Source: Alphaproteobacteria bacterium (lineage in GTDB: Bacteria; Pseudomonadota; Gammaproteobacteria; Burkholderiales; Burkholderiaceae_C). From it: a DNA stretch of 64,000 nucleotides. Of this stretch, positions 27,245-40,444 are shown piece by piece (the first letter of the stretch is position 1; every line of letters begins with the position of its first letter). A model generated the notes under the pieces. It did not search any database. It was given only the letters and a program-made list of their open reading frames with translations, and had not been told where the DNA came from. The stretch covers positions 30,574 through 94,573 of the forward strand of contig JASGCM010000015.1 in NCBI GenBank assembly GCA_030054175.1. Reading direction: 5' to 3'. Position numbers and translations under genes: made by a program.

Positions 27245-28435
27245 ATGAATGCCCAATACCTTTGTCTGCGCATCGGACTGACCCTGAGCCTGGGTTTGCT
27301 CGGCGCCTGCCAAGACGCACCGACCCCTTTAGCCGCGCCGAGCCAGCCGATCATTCAAAACAACCAGATCCGATATCCTGCCGACCATCCCCAATTGACG
27401 CTGCTGGGCACCGAAGCCGTAGCCCCGGCGCACAATTTACGGATTGAGTTGCCCGCCAAACTGGTTTGGAACGAAGAGCGAACGCAACGCATCTACCCGG
27501 CATTTTCTGGGCGCGTGGTGGGCATTCACGTCGACCTGGGTCAATCGGTCCAGGTCGGCTCGCGACTGGCCCAACTGGCGTCACCCGAGTTTGGTTTGGC
27601 GCAAGCCGATGCGGCGCGCGCGCAAGCCGATCTGTCGTTGGCACAGAAACAGTTGCGCCGCCAACAAGAGTTGTTCGATGCCGGCGTGTTGGCGCACAAA
27701 GATCTTGAGTTGGCGCAGGCCGAAGAAGCCCGTGCACAGGCCGAGTGGTCAAGAGCCCACAGCCGAGTGCGCTTGTACAGCTCGGCCACAGGACTCGGTG
27801 TAGATCAAAGCTTGTCACTGACCAGTGGCATCCATGGCGTGGTGGTTGAGCGCAACATCAATCCGGGGCAAGAGTTGCGTCCCGATCAAAGTGGCCCTGG
27901 CACGCCACCCTTGTTTGTCATCACTGACCCGCAGCAGCTGTGGGTACAAATCGACGCGCGCGAACTGGATCTGACCAGCCTGAAACCGGGTCGAGACATC
28001 CGCATCAAGGTGCCCTCTTTGCCCGAGGCTTCTTTCACGGCCCAAATCCATGCGGTGGCCGACTACATCGACCCCAGCACTCGCACCATCAAAGTCCGCG
28101 CAGTCGTGCCCAATCCGCAACGACTGCTCAAAGGCGAGATGCTGGCCACAGCCCATTTCGATCGCACGTTCATTGACACCGTGCTGGTACCCGCCAGTGC
28201 GGTGTTCCTGCGTGGCGCCCAACACCTCGTCTTCGTGCAAAGCGCGCCCGGGGTATTTGAGCCGCGCAGCATCGTGGTCTTGCACGAGAGCCCGAAAGAG
28301 GTATTGGTCAGCGAGGGTCTGCATGTGGGTGAGCGGGTGGTGGTGCAAAACGGTCTGTTGCTGGCACGTGAGTTGCGCAACGCCCAAGACGAAGCCCAAC
28401 AAAAGCCCATGACCCCATCGGCGGGCAAGCCATGA
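27245..28435 (+). CDS. periplasmic adaptor (membrane fusion protein), CzcB/CusB family, lipoprotein
   Basis: Adaptor of the RND pump, bridging inner and outer membrane parts. The 396-residue protein has a lipoprotein signal with lipobox LLGAC (Cys at about residue 22). Features in order are a barrel/lipoyl part (RIYPAFSGRVVGIHVDLGQSV), an alpha-hairpin (EFGLAQADAARAQADL and LAHKDLELAQAEEARA), the second lipoyl half (SGIHGVVVERNINPGQEL) and a beta-barrel/membrane-proximal domain. It has no metal-binding N-terminal His-rich or CXXC extension. The stop overlaps the czcA start as ATGA. Confidence 0.88.
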   Translation: MNAQYLCLRIGLTLSLGLLGACQDAPTPLAAPSQPIIQNNQIRYPADHPQLTLLGTEAVAPAHNLRIELPAKLVWNEERTQRIYPAFSGRVVGIHVDLGQSVQVGSRLAQLASPEFGLAQADAARAQADLSLAQKQLRRQQELFDAGVLAHKDLELAQAEEARAQAEWSRAHSRVRLYSSATGLGVDQSLSLTSGIHGVVVERNINPGQELRPDQSGPGTPPLFVITDPQQLWVQIDARELDLTSLKPGRDIRIKVPSLPEASFTAQIHAVADYIDPSTRTIKVRAVVPNPQRLLKGEMLATAHFDRTFIDTVLVPASAVFLRGAQHLVFVQSAPGVFEPRSIVVLHESPKEVLVSEGLHVGERVVVQNGLLLARELRNAQDEAQQKPMTPSAGKP

Positions 28436-31400
28436 AACGCATCATTCAATTCGCCATCAACCAGCCGCTGTTCATCATGCTGGGCGTCTTGCTGTTTGTG
28501 ATGGCCGGCGTGTTTTCTTTCAACAAACTCTCGGTGGAGGCCTTTCCAGACGTGACCGATACCCAGGTGACTGTCATCGCGCTGTTTCCGGGACGGGCCG
28601 CCGAAGAGGTGGAAAAACAAGTCACTTTGCCGATTGAGACGGCATTGGCGGGCTTGCCCAACTCCATCCGCTTGTTCTCACACACTCAGTTTGGCCTGTC
28701 CTACACCGTCATCACATACAACGACAACGCCGAGGTCAATTTGGCGCGACAGCAGGTCAACGAGCGTTTACTCAGCGTCGATCTGCCGCCCGGCACTCAA
28801 GTGAACATCGCCCCCAATGCGACGCCGGTGGGCGAGATCATGCGCTATCGGGTGCGTGGCGACGGACAAAACACCACCGACTTACGCACGCTGGAAGACT
28901 GGGTCATCGAACGCGCCTTGCGACAAGTGCCTGGCGTGGCCGACGTGGTCGCCATGGGCGGCTTCATCAAACAATACGAAGTGCAGCCTGACATCGATCG
29001 ACTGCGCGCGCACAAGCTGACTTTTCAAAATCTGCTGGATGCACTGGGGCGCGGCAACAGCAACGCTGGCGGCAGCTATGTAGCCCAAGGCGCACAACAA
29101 TTCGCCATTCGCGGCATCGGTTTGCTGAGATCGGCCGACGACATCGGCGAGATCGTTTTGGCTTCACGCAATGGCACCCCCATTTTGATTCGAGACGTGG
29201 CACAAGTGAAGGTGGGCGCCGTTCCGCGTCTAGGCATCGTCGGCCAGGACAGCGATGACGATGCGGTGATCGGCATTGTCATCATGCGCAAAGGCGAAAA
29301 CCCAAGCGTGGTCCTCAAGGCCGTCAAAGAGCGCATAGACCAACTCAATCAGCGCTGGTTGCCACCCGGTGTTCAGATCGTCCCCTTCTATGACCGAACC
29401 TGGTTGATGAACAAAACCTTAACCACGGTGTTTCGCAATTTGGTCGAAGGCGCTTTGCTGGTTGCCCTGGTTTTGTATCTGTTTTTATCCAATATGCGCG
29501 CCAGTTTGGCGGTCGTGGTGGTGATTCCTTTGTCCCTATTGGCGACCTTCATGGGTTTAAAAATCATGGGCGTGCCGGCCAACCTGCTCAGCCTGGGTGC
29601 CATGGACTTCGGCATCATCGTCGACGGGGCAGTGATCGTGATCGAGAACATCATGCACCGATTGGCCCAACGCGGTGAAGGGATGAACGAAAAAGAGCGC
29701 AAAACGGTGATCATTCAGGCCGCCAACGAAGTGGGGCGTCCTACTTTGTTTTCTATGTTGATCATCATCGCGGCACACATCCCGATCTTCGCTCTTGAGC
29801 GTCATGAAGGGCGTATCTTTCAACCCATGGCCCTTTCCGTCACCACGGCACTGTTGGGTTCGCTGATCATTTCATTGACCCTGGTGCCTTTGCTGGCCTT
29901 CTGGATGCTGCGGCGCAAACTGCCGCACGACGACAACCGTCTGGTGTCCTCGGCCAAACGGCTGTATAAGCCTGTCCTTGATTGGGCTTTGCTCAACACC
30001 CGCAAAGTGGTGGCCGTCGCGCTGGCGAGCTTTGTCATCGCATTGGGACTGGGCACCCGACTGGGTTCCGAGTTCTTACCCGAACTCAATGAGGGGACTT
30101 TTTGGGTCAACTGGGACTTGCCGCCCAGCATTTCCCAAGAAGAGGCTTCGCAGGTGCTGCGCATGGCGCGCAAAGCGCTGTCCTCGATACCCGAGGTTCG
30201 CACCGTGGTTTCAAAAGCGGGTCAACCGGAAGACGGCACCGATCCCAAGACCCTGAGCATGGCTGAGGTGTTCGTCGACGTGAAGCCCACAGAAGAGTGG
30301 CGCAAGGGGCTCACTCGCGAAACGTTGATCGAAGAGATGGAGTCCCGACTGACCGTCATACCTGGTATGAATCCCGCCTTTTCGCAGCCCATCCGAGACA
30401 ACGTACTCGAATCAATTTCGCAAATCAAAGGCCAGATCGTGGTCAAGGTCGCTGGCGATGATTTGCAGCAATTGCGCACCACCGTCGAGGCCATGCAACG
30501 CCAATTCAAACAGGTTCAAGGTGTTCAACGTGCCGAAGTGGATCGTTCCGGCGAGCAACCCCAACTGGTGATCGACATCGATCGCGAACGGGCCGCTCGC
30601 TTTGGGCTCAACGTGAGCGATATCCAAGACGTGATCGAAGCGGCTTTGGCTGGCAAAGTGGCCACCCAAATCTGGGAGGGTGAGCGTAAATTCCCCGCTG
30701 CTGTTCGTCTGCCTGCCGAACGCCGTAACCTGGAGCAATTGGCGCGCACCCCCATCGCTACGCCCGATGGCGGTTACACCACGCTGGGTGCAGTGGCGGA
30801 CATCCGACAAGACAGCGGCGCCATGAACATCGCACGTGAGGCAGGGCGTCGCACCATGGCGATTGGCATTTTCATCAAAGGCCGCGACATGGGCTCGGTG
30901 GTGGCCGACATGCAGGCTCGGGTCAAGGCCCATGTCGCCATACCCGACAGTTACACCGTGACCTGGTCCGGCGAATTTGAGAACCAAGAGCGGGCCATGA
31001 AACGACTGGCGGTGGTGGTGCCCATCTCATTGCTGCTGATTTTCGTTTTACTGTTTGATGCCTTTAAAACGCTGAAAAGCGCCACATTGATTCTGGTCAA
31101 TGTGCCACTGGCGTTGGTCGGAGGCATCATTGCCCTGTGGCTGTTTGGCATTCCCTTGTCGGTATCCGCCGCCATCGGTTTCATTGCCTTGTCAGGGCAG
31201 GCGGTGCTCAATGGGGTGGTGATGTTGACGGTGTTTCAGCAATTGCGCAGCGCCGGCTTACCCTTGGTGGAAGCGGTGCGCGAGGGCTCAATGCAGCGGC
31301 TTCGAACCGTGCTGATGACGGCCTTGCTGGCGGCCTTGGGTTTATTGCCCATGGCGCTCAGCCACGACATCGGGGCCGAGACCCAACGCCCTTTGGCGCT

Positions 31401-31518
31401 GGTGGTGATCGGCGGGCTGGTCTCAGCCACCTTGCTCACGCTGGTGGTCTTGCCCGCTTTGTATGTGGCTTGGTTCTCGCCTCGGCACCCCAGCAGAGAA
31501 AACACCAAAAACAATTGA
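28432..31518 (+). CDS. czcA: heavy-metal efflux RND transporter, CzcA family
   Basis: Inner-membrane proton/metal antiporter of 1028 residues. It shows the RND layout of twelve membrane helices with two large periplasmic loops. The TM4 signature DFGIIVDGAVIVIEN runs from Asp392 to Asn406 and carries Asp392, Asp398 and Glu405. In the heavy-metal efflux classification this DFG...DG...EN form belongs to the divalent-cation exporters (Co, Zn, Cd, Ni), not to the copper/silver CusA form. It overlaps czcB and is followed 30 bp later by a copper-type P-ATPase, so the operon may handle two classes of metal. Confidence 0.93.
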   Translation: MKRIIQFAINQPLFIMLGVLLFVMAGVFSFNKLSVEAFPDVTDTQVTVIALFPGRAAEEVEKQVTLPIETALAGLPNSIRLFSHTQFGLSYTVITYNDNAEVNLARQQVNERLLSVDLPPGTQVNIAPNATPVGEIMRYRVRGDGQNTTDLRTLEDWVIERALRQVPGVADVVAMGGFIKQYEVQPDIDRLRAHKLTFQNLLDALGRGNSNAGGSYVAQGAQQFAIRGIGLLRSADDIGEIVLASRNGTPILIRDVAQVKVGAVPRLGIVGQDSDDDAVIGIVIMRKGENPSVVLKAVKERIDQLNQRWLPPGVQIVPFYDRTWLMNKTLTTVFRNLVEGALLVALVLYLFLSNMRASLAVVVVIPLSLLATFMGLKIMGVPANLLSLGAMDFGIIVDGAVIVIENIMHRLAQRGEGMNEKERKTVIIQAANEVGRPTLFSMLIIIAAHIPIFALERHEGRIFQPMALSVTTALLGSLIISLTLVPLLAFWMLRRKLPHDDNRLVSSAKRLYKPVLDWALLNTRKVVAVALASFVIALGLGTRLGSEFLPELNEGTFWVNWDLPPSISQEEASQVLRMARKALSSIPEVRTVVSKAGQPEDGTDPKTLSMAEVFVDVKPTEEWRKGLTRETLIEEMESRLTVIPGMNPAFSQPIRDNVLESISQIKGQIVVKVAGDDLQQLRTTVEAMQRQFKQVQGVQRAEVDRSGEQPQLVIDIDRERAARFGLNVSDIQDVIEAALAGKVATQIWEGERKFPAAVRLPAERRNLEQLARTPIATPDGGYTTLGAVADIRQDSGAMNIAREAGRRTMAIGIFIKGRDMGSVVADMQARVKAHVAIPDSYTVTWSGEFENQERAMKRLAVVVPISLLLIFVLLFDAFKTLKSATLILVNVPLALVGGIIALWLFGIPLSVSAAIGFIALSGQAVLNGVVMLTVFQQLRSAGLPLVEAVREGSMQRLRTVLMTALLAALGLLPMALSHDIGAETQRPLALVVIGGLVSATLLTLVVLPALYVAWFSPRHPSRENTKNN

Positions 31519-31548
31519 ATTGACAGAAAACGACCTAAAATAGGAAAA

Positions 31549-33768
31549 ATGGCTTCCACTGAAACGGTCTGTGACATCGGCGTCGGGGGCATGACCTGTG
31601 CGTCGTGCGTGACGCGTGTTGAGCGCGCCCTGAGCAAAGTACCCGGGGTCGAAAGCGCCAGCATCAACTTGGCCAGTGAAGTGGCACGCGTCACTTGGCA
31701 AAGCCCCTCTGGAGATGCCACAGAACGATGGGCCCGTTTGCGGCGCGCCATCCGAGACGCTGGCTACGAGCCGCGCGATCTGGGCACTTCAGGTGCGACC
31801 CCGGAGCCCAGTTGGCTTGAGGCCTGGCCCGTCTGGACGGGTCTGCTGATGAGCTTGCCACTGGTCTTGCCCATGGTCAGCGCACTGTGGGGTCAACACC
31901 TCATGCTGCCCCCCGCCTGGCAATTCGCCTTGGCTACCCCGGTGCAATTCATTTTAGGGGCACGTTTTTACAAGGCCGGTTGGCATGCCCTGCGCGCGGG
32001 CACCGGTAATATGGATTTGTTGGTCGCATTGGGGACCACAGCCGGTTGGGCCCTGTCGGTTTGGTTGTGGCTGGGTGTGCCGGCGCACGAAAGCCATCAC
32101 CCCGACTTGTACTTTGAAGGCTCAGCCGTGGTCATCACCCTGGTGCTGTTGGGCAAATGGCTGGAAGGGCGCGCCAAACGCAGCACCTTGCAGGCCATAC
32201 AGGCCCTGCAAGCCCTGCGGCCTCAAACAGCACGGGTGATGACGCGCGATGGTGGACAAGAGTTGCCCATTGCCGACGTTTTGGTGGGTGATTTGTTGCG
32301 TGTCCTGCCCGGCGAACGCATACCTGCCGATGGGGAAATCACCGAAGGCGACAGCAGCGTGAATGAATCGATGTTGACGGGCGAGCCCTTGCCGGTGCCC
32401 AAAAGTGTCCAACAGCACGTGCGTGGAGGGACGCTCAATGGCGAGGGGATCCTGCACATTCGCGTGACGGCAGTGGGTGCGACCTCGTTGTTGTCGCAAA
32501 TCATTCGATTGGTAGAAGACGCCCAAGCGGCCAAAGCGCCGATCCAACGACTTGTCGATCAGATCGCGGCTGTCTTTGTTCCGGTGGTTTTGGTCATCGC
32601 CGTACTGACGGGGCTGGCCTGGGCTGGATCCGGTGCAAGCTTCGAAGTGGCCCTGATCCACGGCGTGGCCGTGATGGTCATTGCTTGCCCTTGTGCATTG
32701 GGCTTGGCGACCCCTGTGGCCATCATGGCCGGCACAGGTGTGGCTGCCCGTTCAGGTATTTTGATCCGGGATGCCCAGGCACTTGAGTTGGCGCATCGAG
32801 CGGGCATCGTGGCTTTTGACAAAACGGGAACGCTGACCTTGGGTCAACCTCGCTTGATCGAGTTGCTGCCCCTGGTCGAAAGTACAAGTCATTTGCTGCT
32901 GCAACAAGCCGCCAGCCTGCAACAACACAGTGAGCACCCCTTGGCCAAAGCGGTGCTGTTGGCCGCGCAACAAGCTCCCCTGGATTTGCTGGAGGTGACC
33001 CAAAGCCAGGCGGTGGGCGGTCGCGGCATTGAAGGACAAATCCATGGATTGGGCTATCGACTGGGCAGTTTGAACTGGCTCGGCCAGCACCTGAGTGCCG
33101 CGCAAAAAGAACTGGTGTCCGCGCGCATGGCTCAGGGGCACACCGTATCGCTGCTGGCCCAAATCGCGGCCGACGATCATGTTCAACCCTTGGCCGTCCT
33201 GGCCTTCGGGGATCAGCCCAAACCGGGTGTCGAGCAGGCCTTGGATGACCTGAGAGCGCGTGGCCTTCAATTGGCCTTGATTTCGGGCGACAACCTAGGC
33301 GCGGCTCAGGCCATGGGTCGAAAGCTGGGTTTGCGCACCGACGAAATCCACGCTGAAGTCTTACCCGCCGAAAAAACCGCGTGGGTGCGGCGTCTGCAAG
33401 ATGACGCACATGCCCGCGGTCGCACGGTGGTATTTGTCGGCGACGGCATCAATGATGCTCCGGCTTTGGCTGCGGCCGATGTGGGCATGGCCATGGCCAA
33501 CCCCGATGGGGGCGGCACCGACGTGGCCATGGGCACGGCAGGCATCACCCTGATGCGTGGCGATGTGGCTTTGGTCGCTCGGGCCATCGATGTGTCTTCG
33601 CGCACCGTCGCCAAGATCCGACAAAATCTGTTCTGGGCCTTTGCCTACAACGTCGCTGGCATCCCGCTGGCGGCCCTGTGCTACCTCAGCCCCGTCGTCG
33701 CTGGGGCAGCCATGGCTTTGAGCAGCGTCAGCGTCATGACCAACGCCTTGCTGCTGAAAAGGAAATAA
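31549..33768 (+). CDS. copA: copper-exporting P1B-type ATPase CopA
   Basis: ATP-driven export of Cu(I) across the inner membrane. The 739-residue protein has one N-terminal HMA domain with the metal site GMTCASC (Cys17, Cys20), the TGE actuator loop ([11 protein letters not shown]), the transport-site CPC (Cys380-Cys382) in [11 protein letters not shown], phosphorylated Asp424 in DKTGTLT, the SEHPLAKA histidine-proline loop and [11 protein letters not shown]. The late helices carry [10 protein letters not shown] and [12 protein letters not shown], the Tyr-Asn and Met-Ser-Ser signatures of Cu(I) specificity. AGGA lies six bases before the start. A perfect palindrome begins at its stop codon. 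Confidence 0.96.
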   Translation: MASTETVCDIGVGGMTCASCVTRVERALSKVPGVESASINLASEVARVTWQSPSGDATERWARLRRAIRDAGYEPRDLGTSGATPEPSWLEAWPVWTGLLMSLPLVLPMVSALWGQHLMLPPAWQFALATPVQFILGARFYKAGWHALRAGTGNMDLLVALGTTAGWALSVWLWLGVPAHESHHPDLYFEGSAVVITLVLLGKWLEGRAKRSTLQAIQALQALRPQTARVMTRDGGQELPIADVLVGDLLRVLPGERIPADGEITEGDSSVNESMLTGEPLPVPKSVQQHVRGGTLNGEGILHIRVTAVGATSLLSQIIRLVEDAQAAKAPIQRLVDQIAAVFVPVVLVIAVLTGLAWAGSGASFEVALIHGVAVMVIACPCALGLATPVAIMAGTGVAARSGILIRDAQALELAHRAGIVAFDKTGTLTLGQPRLIELLPLVESTSHLLLQQAASLQQHSEHPLAKAVLLAAQQAPLDLLEVTQSQAVGGRGIEGQIHGLGYRLGSLNWLGQHLSAAQKELVSARMAQGHTVSLLAQIAADDHVQPLAVLAFGDQPKPGVEQALDDLRARGLQLALISGDNLGAAQAMGRKLGLRTDEIHAEVLPAEKTAWVRRLQDDAHARGRTVVFVGDGINDAPALAAADVGMAMANPDGGGTDVAMGTAGITLMRGDVALVARAIDVSSRTVAKIRQNLFWAFAYNVAGIPLAALCYLSPVVAGAAMALSSVSVMTNALLLKRK

Positions 33769-33787
33769 TTGGGGTCTGACCCCAATT
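33767..33787. repeat. palindrome AATTGGGG-TCTGA-CCCCAATT at the copA stop
   Basis: Perfect 8-bp arms with a 5-base loop. The same core with longer arms occurs at 55393-55419, and half copies at 5845 and 40351. It has no T run, so it is not a standard intrinsic terminator. Confidence 0.8.
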
Positions 33788-33809
33788 AGGGTACAAAGGA
33801 GTTCAGAGA

Positions 33810-34004
33810 ATGCAACACCAATTTGAAGTCAAGGGCATGACCTGCGGTCATTGCGAGATGTCGGTGAAGAAAGCCCTGCTGCGGCTGGACCCGAAGGCGA
33901 CGGTGAAAATCGTGCGCACCGAGAACAAAGTGACGGTGCAAAGCGAGCAGCCACGAGGCTCGCTGATGGAGGCCATTGCCGAGGAAGGCTACGCCGTCCA
34001 ATGA
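33810..34004 (+). CDS. copZ: copper chaperone, HMA-domain protein CopZ
   Basis: A 64-residue single HMA domain with the metal site KGMTCGHCEMSV (Cys12, Cys15), expected to carry Cu(I) to CopA in the cytosol. It follows copA by 41 bp, with AAAGGAG upstream of the ATG. The stop overlaps the next gene's start as ATGA. The Gly-His between the cysteines is common in CopZ and in mercury-binding relatives; the neighbouring copA favours copper. Confidence 0.9.
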   Translation: MQHQFEVKGMTCGHCEMSVKKALLRLDPKATVKIVRTENKVTVQSEQPRGSLMEAIAEEGYAVQ

Positions 34005-34861
34005 GTGTCGCTGTCATACAAGCCCGCTCGGTTGAGCGGCTGGTGACCGGGCAGCCCACGTCGGATGGTGCCGGGGTCAAGTTGACGCGGGTGCTGACGA
34101 ACGAGTGGCAGCAACGCCTGGATCCGTTTTTGATGCTGGATCACTTTGGCAGTGCCGAGGCTTCCGACTACATTGCCGGATTCCCTGACCATCCGCACCG
34201 AGGGTTCGAAACAGTGACATACATGTTGCAAGGCCGCATGCGGCATCGCGACAGTCGGGGCAACGAGGGTTTGCTCAAGAACGGTGACGTACAGTGGATG
34301 ACTGCTGGCCGTGGACTGATCCATAGCGAGATGCCCGAGCAGGAAGAAGGCGTCATGGAAGGCTTTCAACTGTGGCTGAACCTGCCCTCTCACCTGAAGA
34401 TGTGCGACCCGAAGTATCAAGACATTCCCAACGCCCAATTGCCACGCGCACATCCAGCGTCTGGCGTGGAAGTGACTGTGATTGGCGGTTCAGTCGACGG
34501 CACGGCCGGCCCGATCCAAAGTGAACACACGCAACCCCAGTTTTGGGACATGCACTTCCATACCGAGCCAGCCACATTTGAACAAGCACTGCCCATGGGT
34601 CACCATGCGTTCATCTATGTCTACCGGGGCAGCGTTCAGGTGTTGGGTGGGACTGGTCCACAACAGGTATCGGCTGAACGGATGGCGATTTTGAGCATGG
34701 GCGACGGCTTGCGCTTGCAAGCATCGGCCGGGTCTAAAGCCATCTTGCTGGCCGGCAAACCTCTGCGTGAACCCATCGCCCAATACGGACCTTTTGTCAT
34801 GAACAACCGCCAGCAATTGATGGAGGCGGTGGAAGATTTCAGAGCGGGCCGCTTGTCATAA
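34001..34861 (+). CDS. pirin-family protein
   Basis: Cupin-fold iron-binding protein of 286 residues. The N-terminal cupin has the metal ligands in FPDHPHRGFETVTYML and GRGLIHSEMP; the C-terminal pirin domain includes MGHHAFIYVYRGSV. Known bacterial pirins act as quercetinases or redox-responsive partners of other proteins; the role here is unknown. The ATGA overlap with copZ implies coupled translation, so it belongs to the metal unit. A weak hairpin followed by T-rich sequence (34866-34905) may end the transcript before the convergent gyrB. Confidence 0.9.
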   Translation: MSVAVIQARSVERLVTGQPTSDGAGVKLTRVLTNEWQQRLDPFLMLDHFGSAEASDYIAGFPDHPHRGFETVTYMLQGRMRHRDSRGNEGLLKNGDVQWMTAGRGLIHSEMPEQEEGVMEGFQLWLNLPSHLKMCDPKYQDIPNAQLPRAHPASGVEVTVIGGSVDGTAGPIQSEHTQPQFWDMHFHTEPATFEQALPMGHHAFIYVYRGSVQVLGGTGPQQVSAERMAILSMGDGLRLQASAGSKAILLAGKPLREPIAQYGPFVMNNRQQLMEAVEDFRAGRLS

Positions 34862-34922
34862 TAGTCACTAAAGCAGTGCTCTATTTGTTTTTATTTTTTT
34901 GCTTTTGCATTGACAGTGATAG

Positions 34923-38613
<3,691 letters not shown>

Positions 38614-38638
38614 GTCTTCCTCTTGAATCAATGAATCA

Positions 38639-38670
38639 AAATAGGGTTAATAGATAAGGTAACCCTATTT
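38639..38670 (-). promoter_or_regulatory. 11-bp inverted repeat in the dnaN leader
   Basis: AAATAGGGTTA (38639-38649) and TAACCCTATTT (38660-38670) are exact inverted copies around a 10-base spacer, 26 bp upstream of the dnaN ATG. In the minus-strand RNA the hairpin is followed by UUUGAUUC. It could be an attenuator between dnaA and dnaN, a protein site or part of the origin. Confidence 0.6.
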
Positions 38671-38830
38671 CTGTGGAGAACCACATTTTCCTCTTTTTTT
38701 TCAACCACTTCCGAAAAGGAAAGGATTGTTGGCAAATACCTCACAGGCATGCACCCGGAATATGAATAACTTTCCGATTGAGCCCCTGTCAGTGGATAAC
38801 TGGGCGGTTGTTCTGAATCCATCCACATGG
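38671..38830. other. dnaA-dnaN intergenic region with degenerate DnaA-box-like sites
   Basis: Contains TGTGGAGAA (38672-38680) and AGTGGATAA (38791-38799), each one base from the DnaA box TTATCCACA in reverse orientation, and CCATCCACA (38819-38827) with two mismatches. Otherwise no gene is seen. It may be a minor part of the origin or an autoregulatory region. Confidence 0.4.
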
Positions 38831-40207
38831 TTATCCTTTCAGCGTCTGTTCCAGCACATGCAGCTGCTGATTCAGATCACTCATTTGCTGACGTTCTGTG
38901 CCGATTTTGCGGACCGCATGAAGCACAGTGGTGTGGTCGCGCCCGCCAAACAGCTCGCCAATCTCTGGCAAACTCTTTTGGGTCAATTCTTTGGCCAAAT
39001 ACATGGCAATTTGACGTGGGCGGGCGATGGAAGCCGGCCTTTTTTTGGAATACATGTCAGCCACTTTGATTTTGTAATAATCAGCGACTGTTTTTTGGAT
39101 GTTTTCCACTGAAATCTGGCGGTTTTGGATGGAGAGCAGGTCACGCAAGGCATCGCGGGCCAGCTGGATCGAGATTTCCTTTTGATTGAATCGTGAATAA
39201 GCCAGGATTTTGCGCAAGGCGCCTTCCAACTCGCGCACGTTCGATCGGACGTTCTTGGCCACAAAAAAAGCCACTTCTTCGGGCATCTCTGAACCTTCTG
39301 TCTGAGCTTTGCTGATCAGGATGGCGACCCTCATTTCCAGTTCCGGGGGTTCGATGGCCACAGTCAAGCCCGAATCAAAGCGTGAAACCAAGCGCTCGTG
39401 AATGTCGGCCAATCCTTTGGGATATGTGTCGCTGGTCATGACGATGTGCGACTTTTTGGCCAACAAGGCTTCAAAAGCATTGAAAAACTCTTCCTGGCTG
39501 CGTTCCTTGTTGGCAAAAAACTGGACATCATCGATCAGTAGCAGATCCAGCGAGTGGTAGTAGAACTTAAATTCATCGAAGGTTTTGCGCTGATAGGCTT
39601 TGACCACATCAGTCACAAATTGCTCAGCGTGGATGTACAGCACTTTGGCCTGTGGACGCTCTTGGATCAGTCGGTTGCCAATGGCATGCATCAGGTGGGT
39701 TTTACCCAGCCCAACACCACCATAAATGAACAAGGGGTTGTAGAGTTCGCCCGGCATGCTGGCCACGTGCATGGCGGCCGCACGGGCCATCCGGTTGGCC
39801 GTGCCCTCGACCAAACTGTCGAAACTCAAACTCAGGTTCAAGCGAGATCGAAAACCTGTGACCTCAGGCTCATCGATCGGGGTCACGAACAGAGGTTGGG
39901 ACAGTTCTGAATCAGTGGTAGGCCTGGGAATTCCACTCTTATTGGCCGGTTCTTTGCTAGTGAGTGCAAACTCTATAAGAACCGACTGTCCGTGTAACTC
40001 ATGAACCAAGGCACTGAATCGTGCACCATATTGGGCGCGGATCCAATCCAATTTGAAACGATTACCGACCCATACGGTCAAACGTTGGCCATCATCAGAG
40101 AGATCTGCCACCAAGGGTTTGATCCAGGTATTGAATTGCTGCTCGGGGAGTTCTTGCGCCAATAGGTCGACGCACTGCTGCCACAGGCTAGAGTCGGAAA
40201 ATGCCAT
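38831..40207 (-). CDS. dnaA: chromosomal replication initiator DnaA
   Basis: AAA+ protein that opens oriC. The 458 residues include domain I ([20 protein letters not shown]), a variable linker at about 85-120, the AAA+ core with Walker [15 protein letters not shown] and Walker [11 protein letters not shown], and the C-terminal DNA-binding signature [15 protein letters not shown]. It reads left from the inferred origin. A terminator-like hairpin and a perfect DnaA box lie directly upstream, suggesting autoregulation and attenuation. Confidence 0.98.
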   Translation of the reverse strand: MAFSDSSLWQQCVDLLAQELPEQQFNTWIKPLVADLSDDGQRLTVWVGNRFKLDWIRAQYGARFSALVHELHGQSVLIEFALTSKEPANKSGIPRPTTDSELSQPLFVTPIDEPEVTGFRSRLNLSLSFDSLVEGTANRMARAAAMHVASMPGELYNPLFIYGGVGLGKTHLMHAIGNRLIQERPQAKVLYIHAEQFVTDVVKAYQRKTFDEFKFYYHSLDLLLIDDVQFFANKERSQEEFFNAFEALLAKKSHIVMTSDTYPKGLADIHERLVSRFDSGLTVAIEPPELEMRVAILISKAQTEGSEMPEEVAFFVAKNVRSNVRELEGALRKILAYSRFNQKEISIQLARDALRDLLSIQNRQISVENIQKTVADYYKIKVADMYSKKRPASIARPRQIAMYLAKELTQKSLPEIGELFGGRDHTTVLHAVRKIGTERQQMSDLNQQLHVLEQTLKG

Positions 40208-40444
40208 GTGGATATTGTGCCTAAAAAAACCCTGAGAACGGGGTTTATCAAAAATTTATCCACAGTCTAGGGAGAGTCTGTATAGGGTTGGCCCCAGTCG
40301 CCAACGATGAACGATTCAAACCCATTTGCTGGTCCACCTCTTTTTCACCCTGACCCCAATAGATAAAGCCCTTAAGTCTGGAAAAAAGCCAATAAATCAG
40401 CGATAATGGCAGGTTCACTTATCAACCTACCTCAAGAGCGCATC
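40208..40444. other. candidate replication origin (dnaA-rpmH intergenic)
   Basis: Gene direction flips here: gyrB, dnaN and dnaA run left and rpmH to mnmE run right. A perfect DnaA box TTATCCACA is at 40256-40264, with TGTGGATAT (one mismatch) at 40207-40215. AT-rich stretches flank them. Related bacteria often have oriC at this position. Only one perfect box is visible, so the boundary and even the choice over the dnaA-dnaN gap are uncertain. A TGACCCCAAT half copy of the dispersed palindrome is at 40351-40360. Confidence 0.5.
40223..40246 (-). terminator. terminator-like hairpin in the dnaA leader
   Basis: On the minus strand AAACCC, an 8-base loop and GGGTTT are followed by further T (seven consecutive), ending about 16 bp before the dnaA ATG. 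No gene reads leftward into it, since rpmH is on the other strand, so it probably acts on the dnaA transcript itself. Confidence 0.5.

Noticed and set aside
31520..31541. TTGACA and TAAAAT before copA as a separate promoter
   Set aside because: The spacing is only about 10 bp, too short for a sigma-70 promoter.
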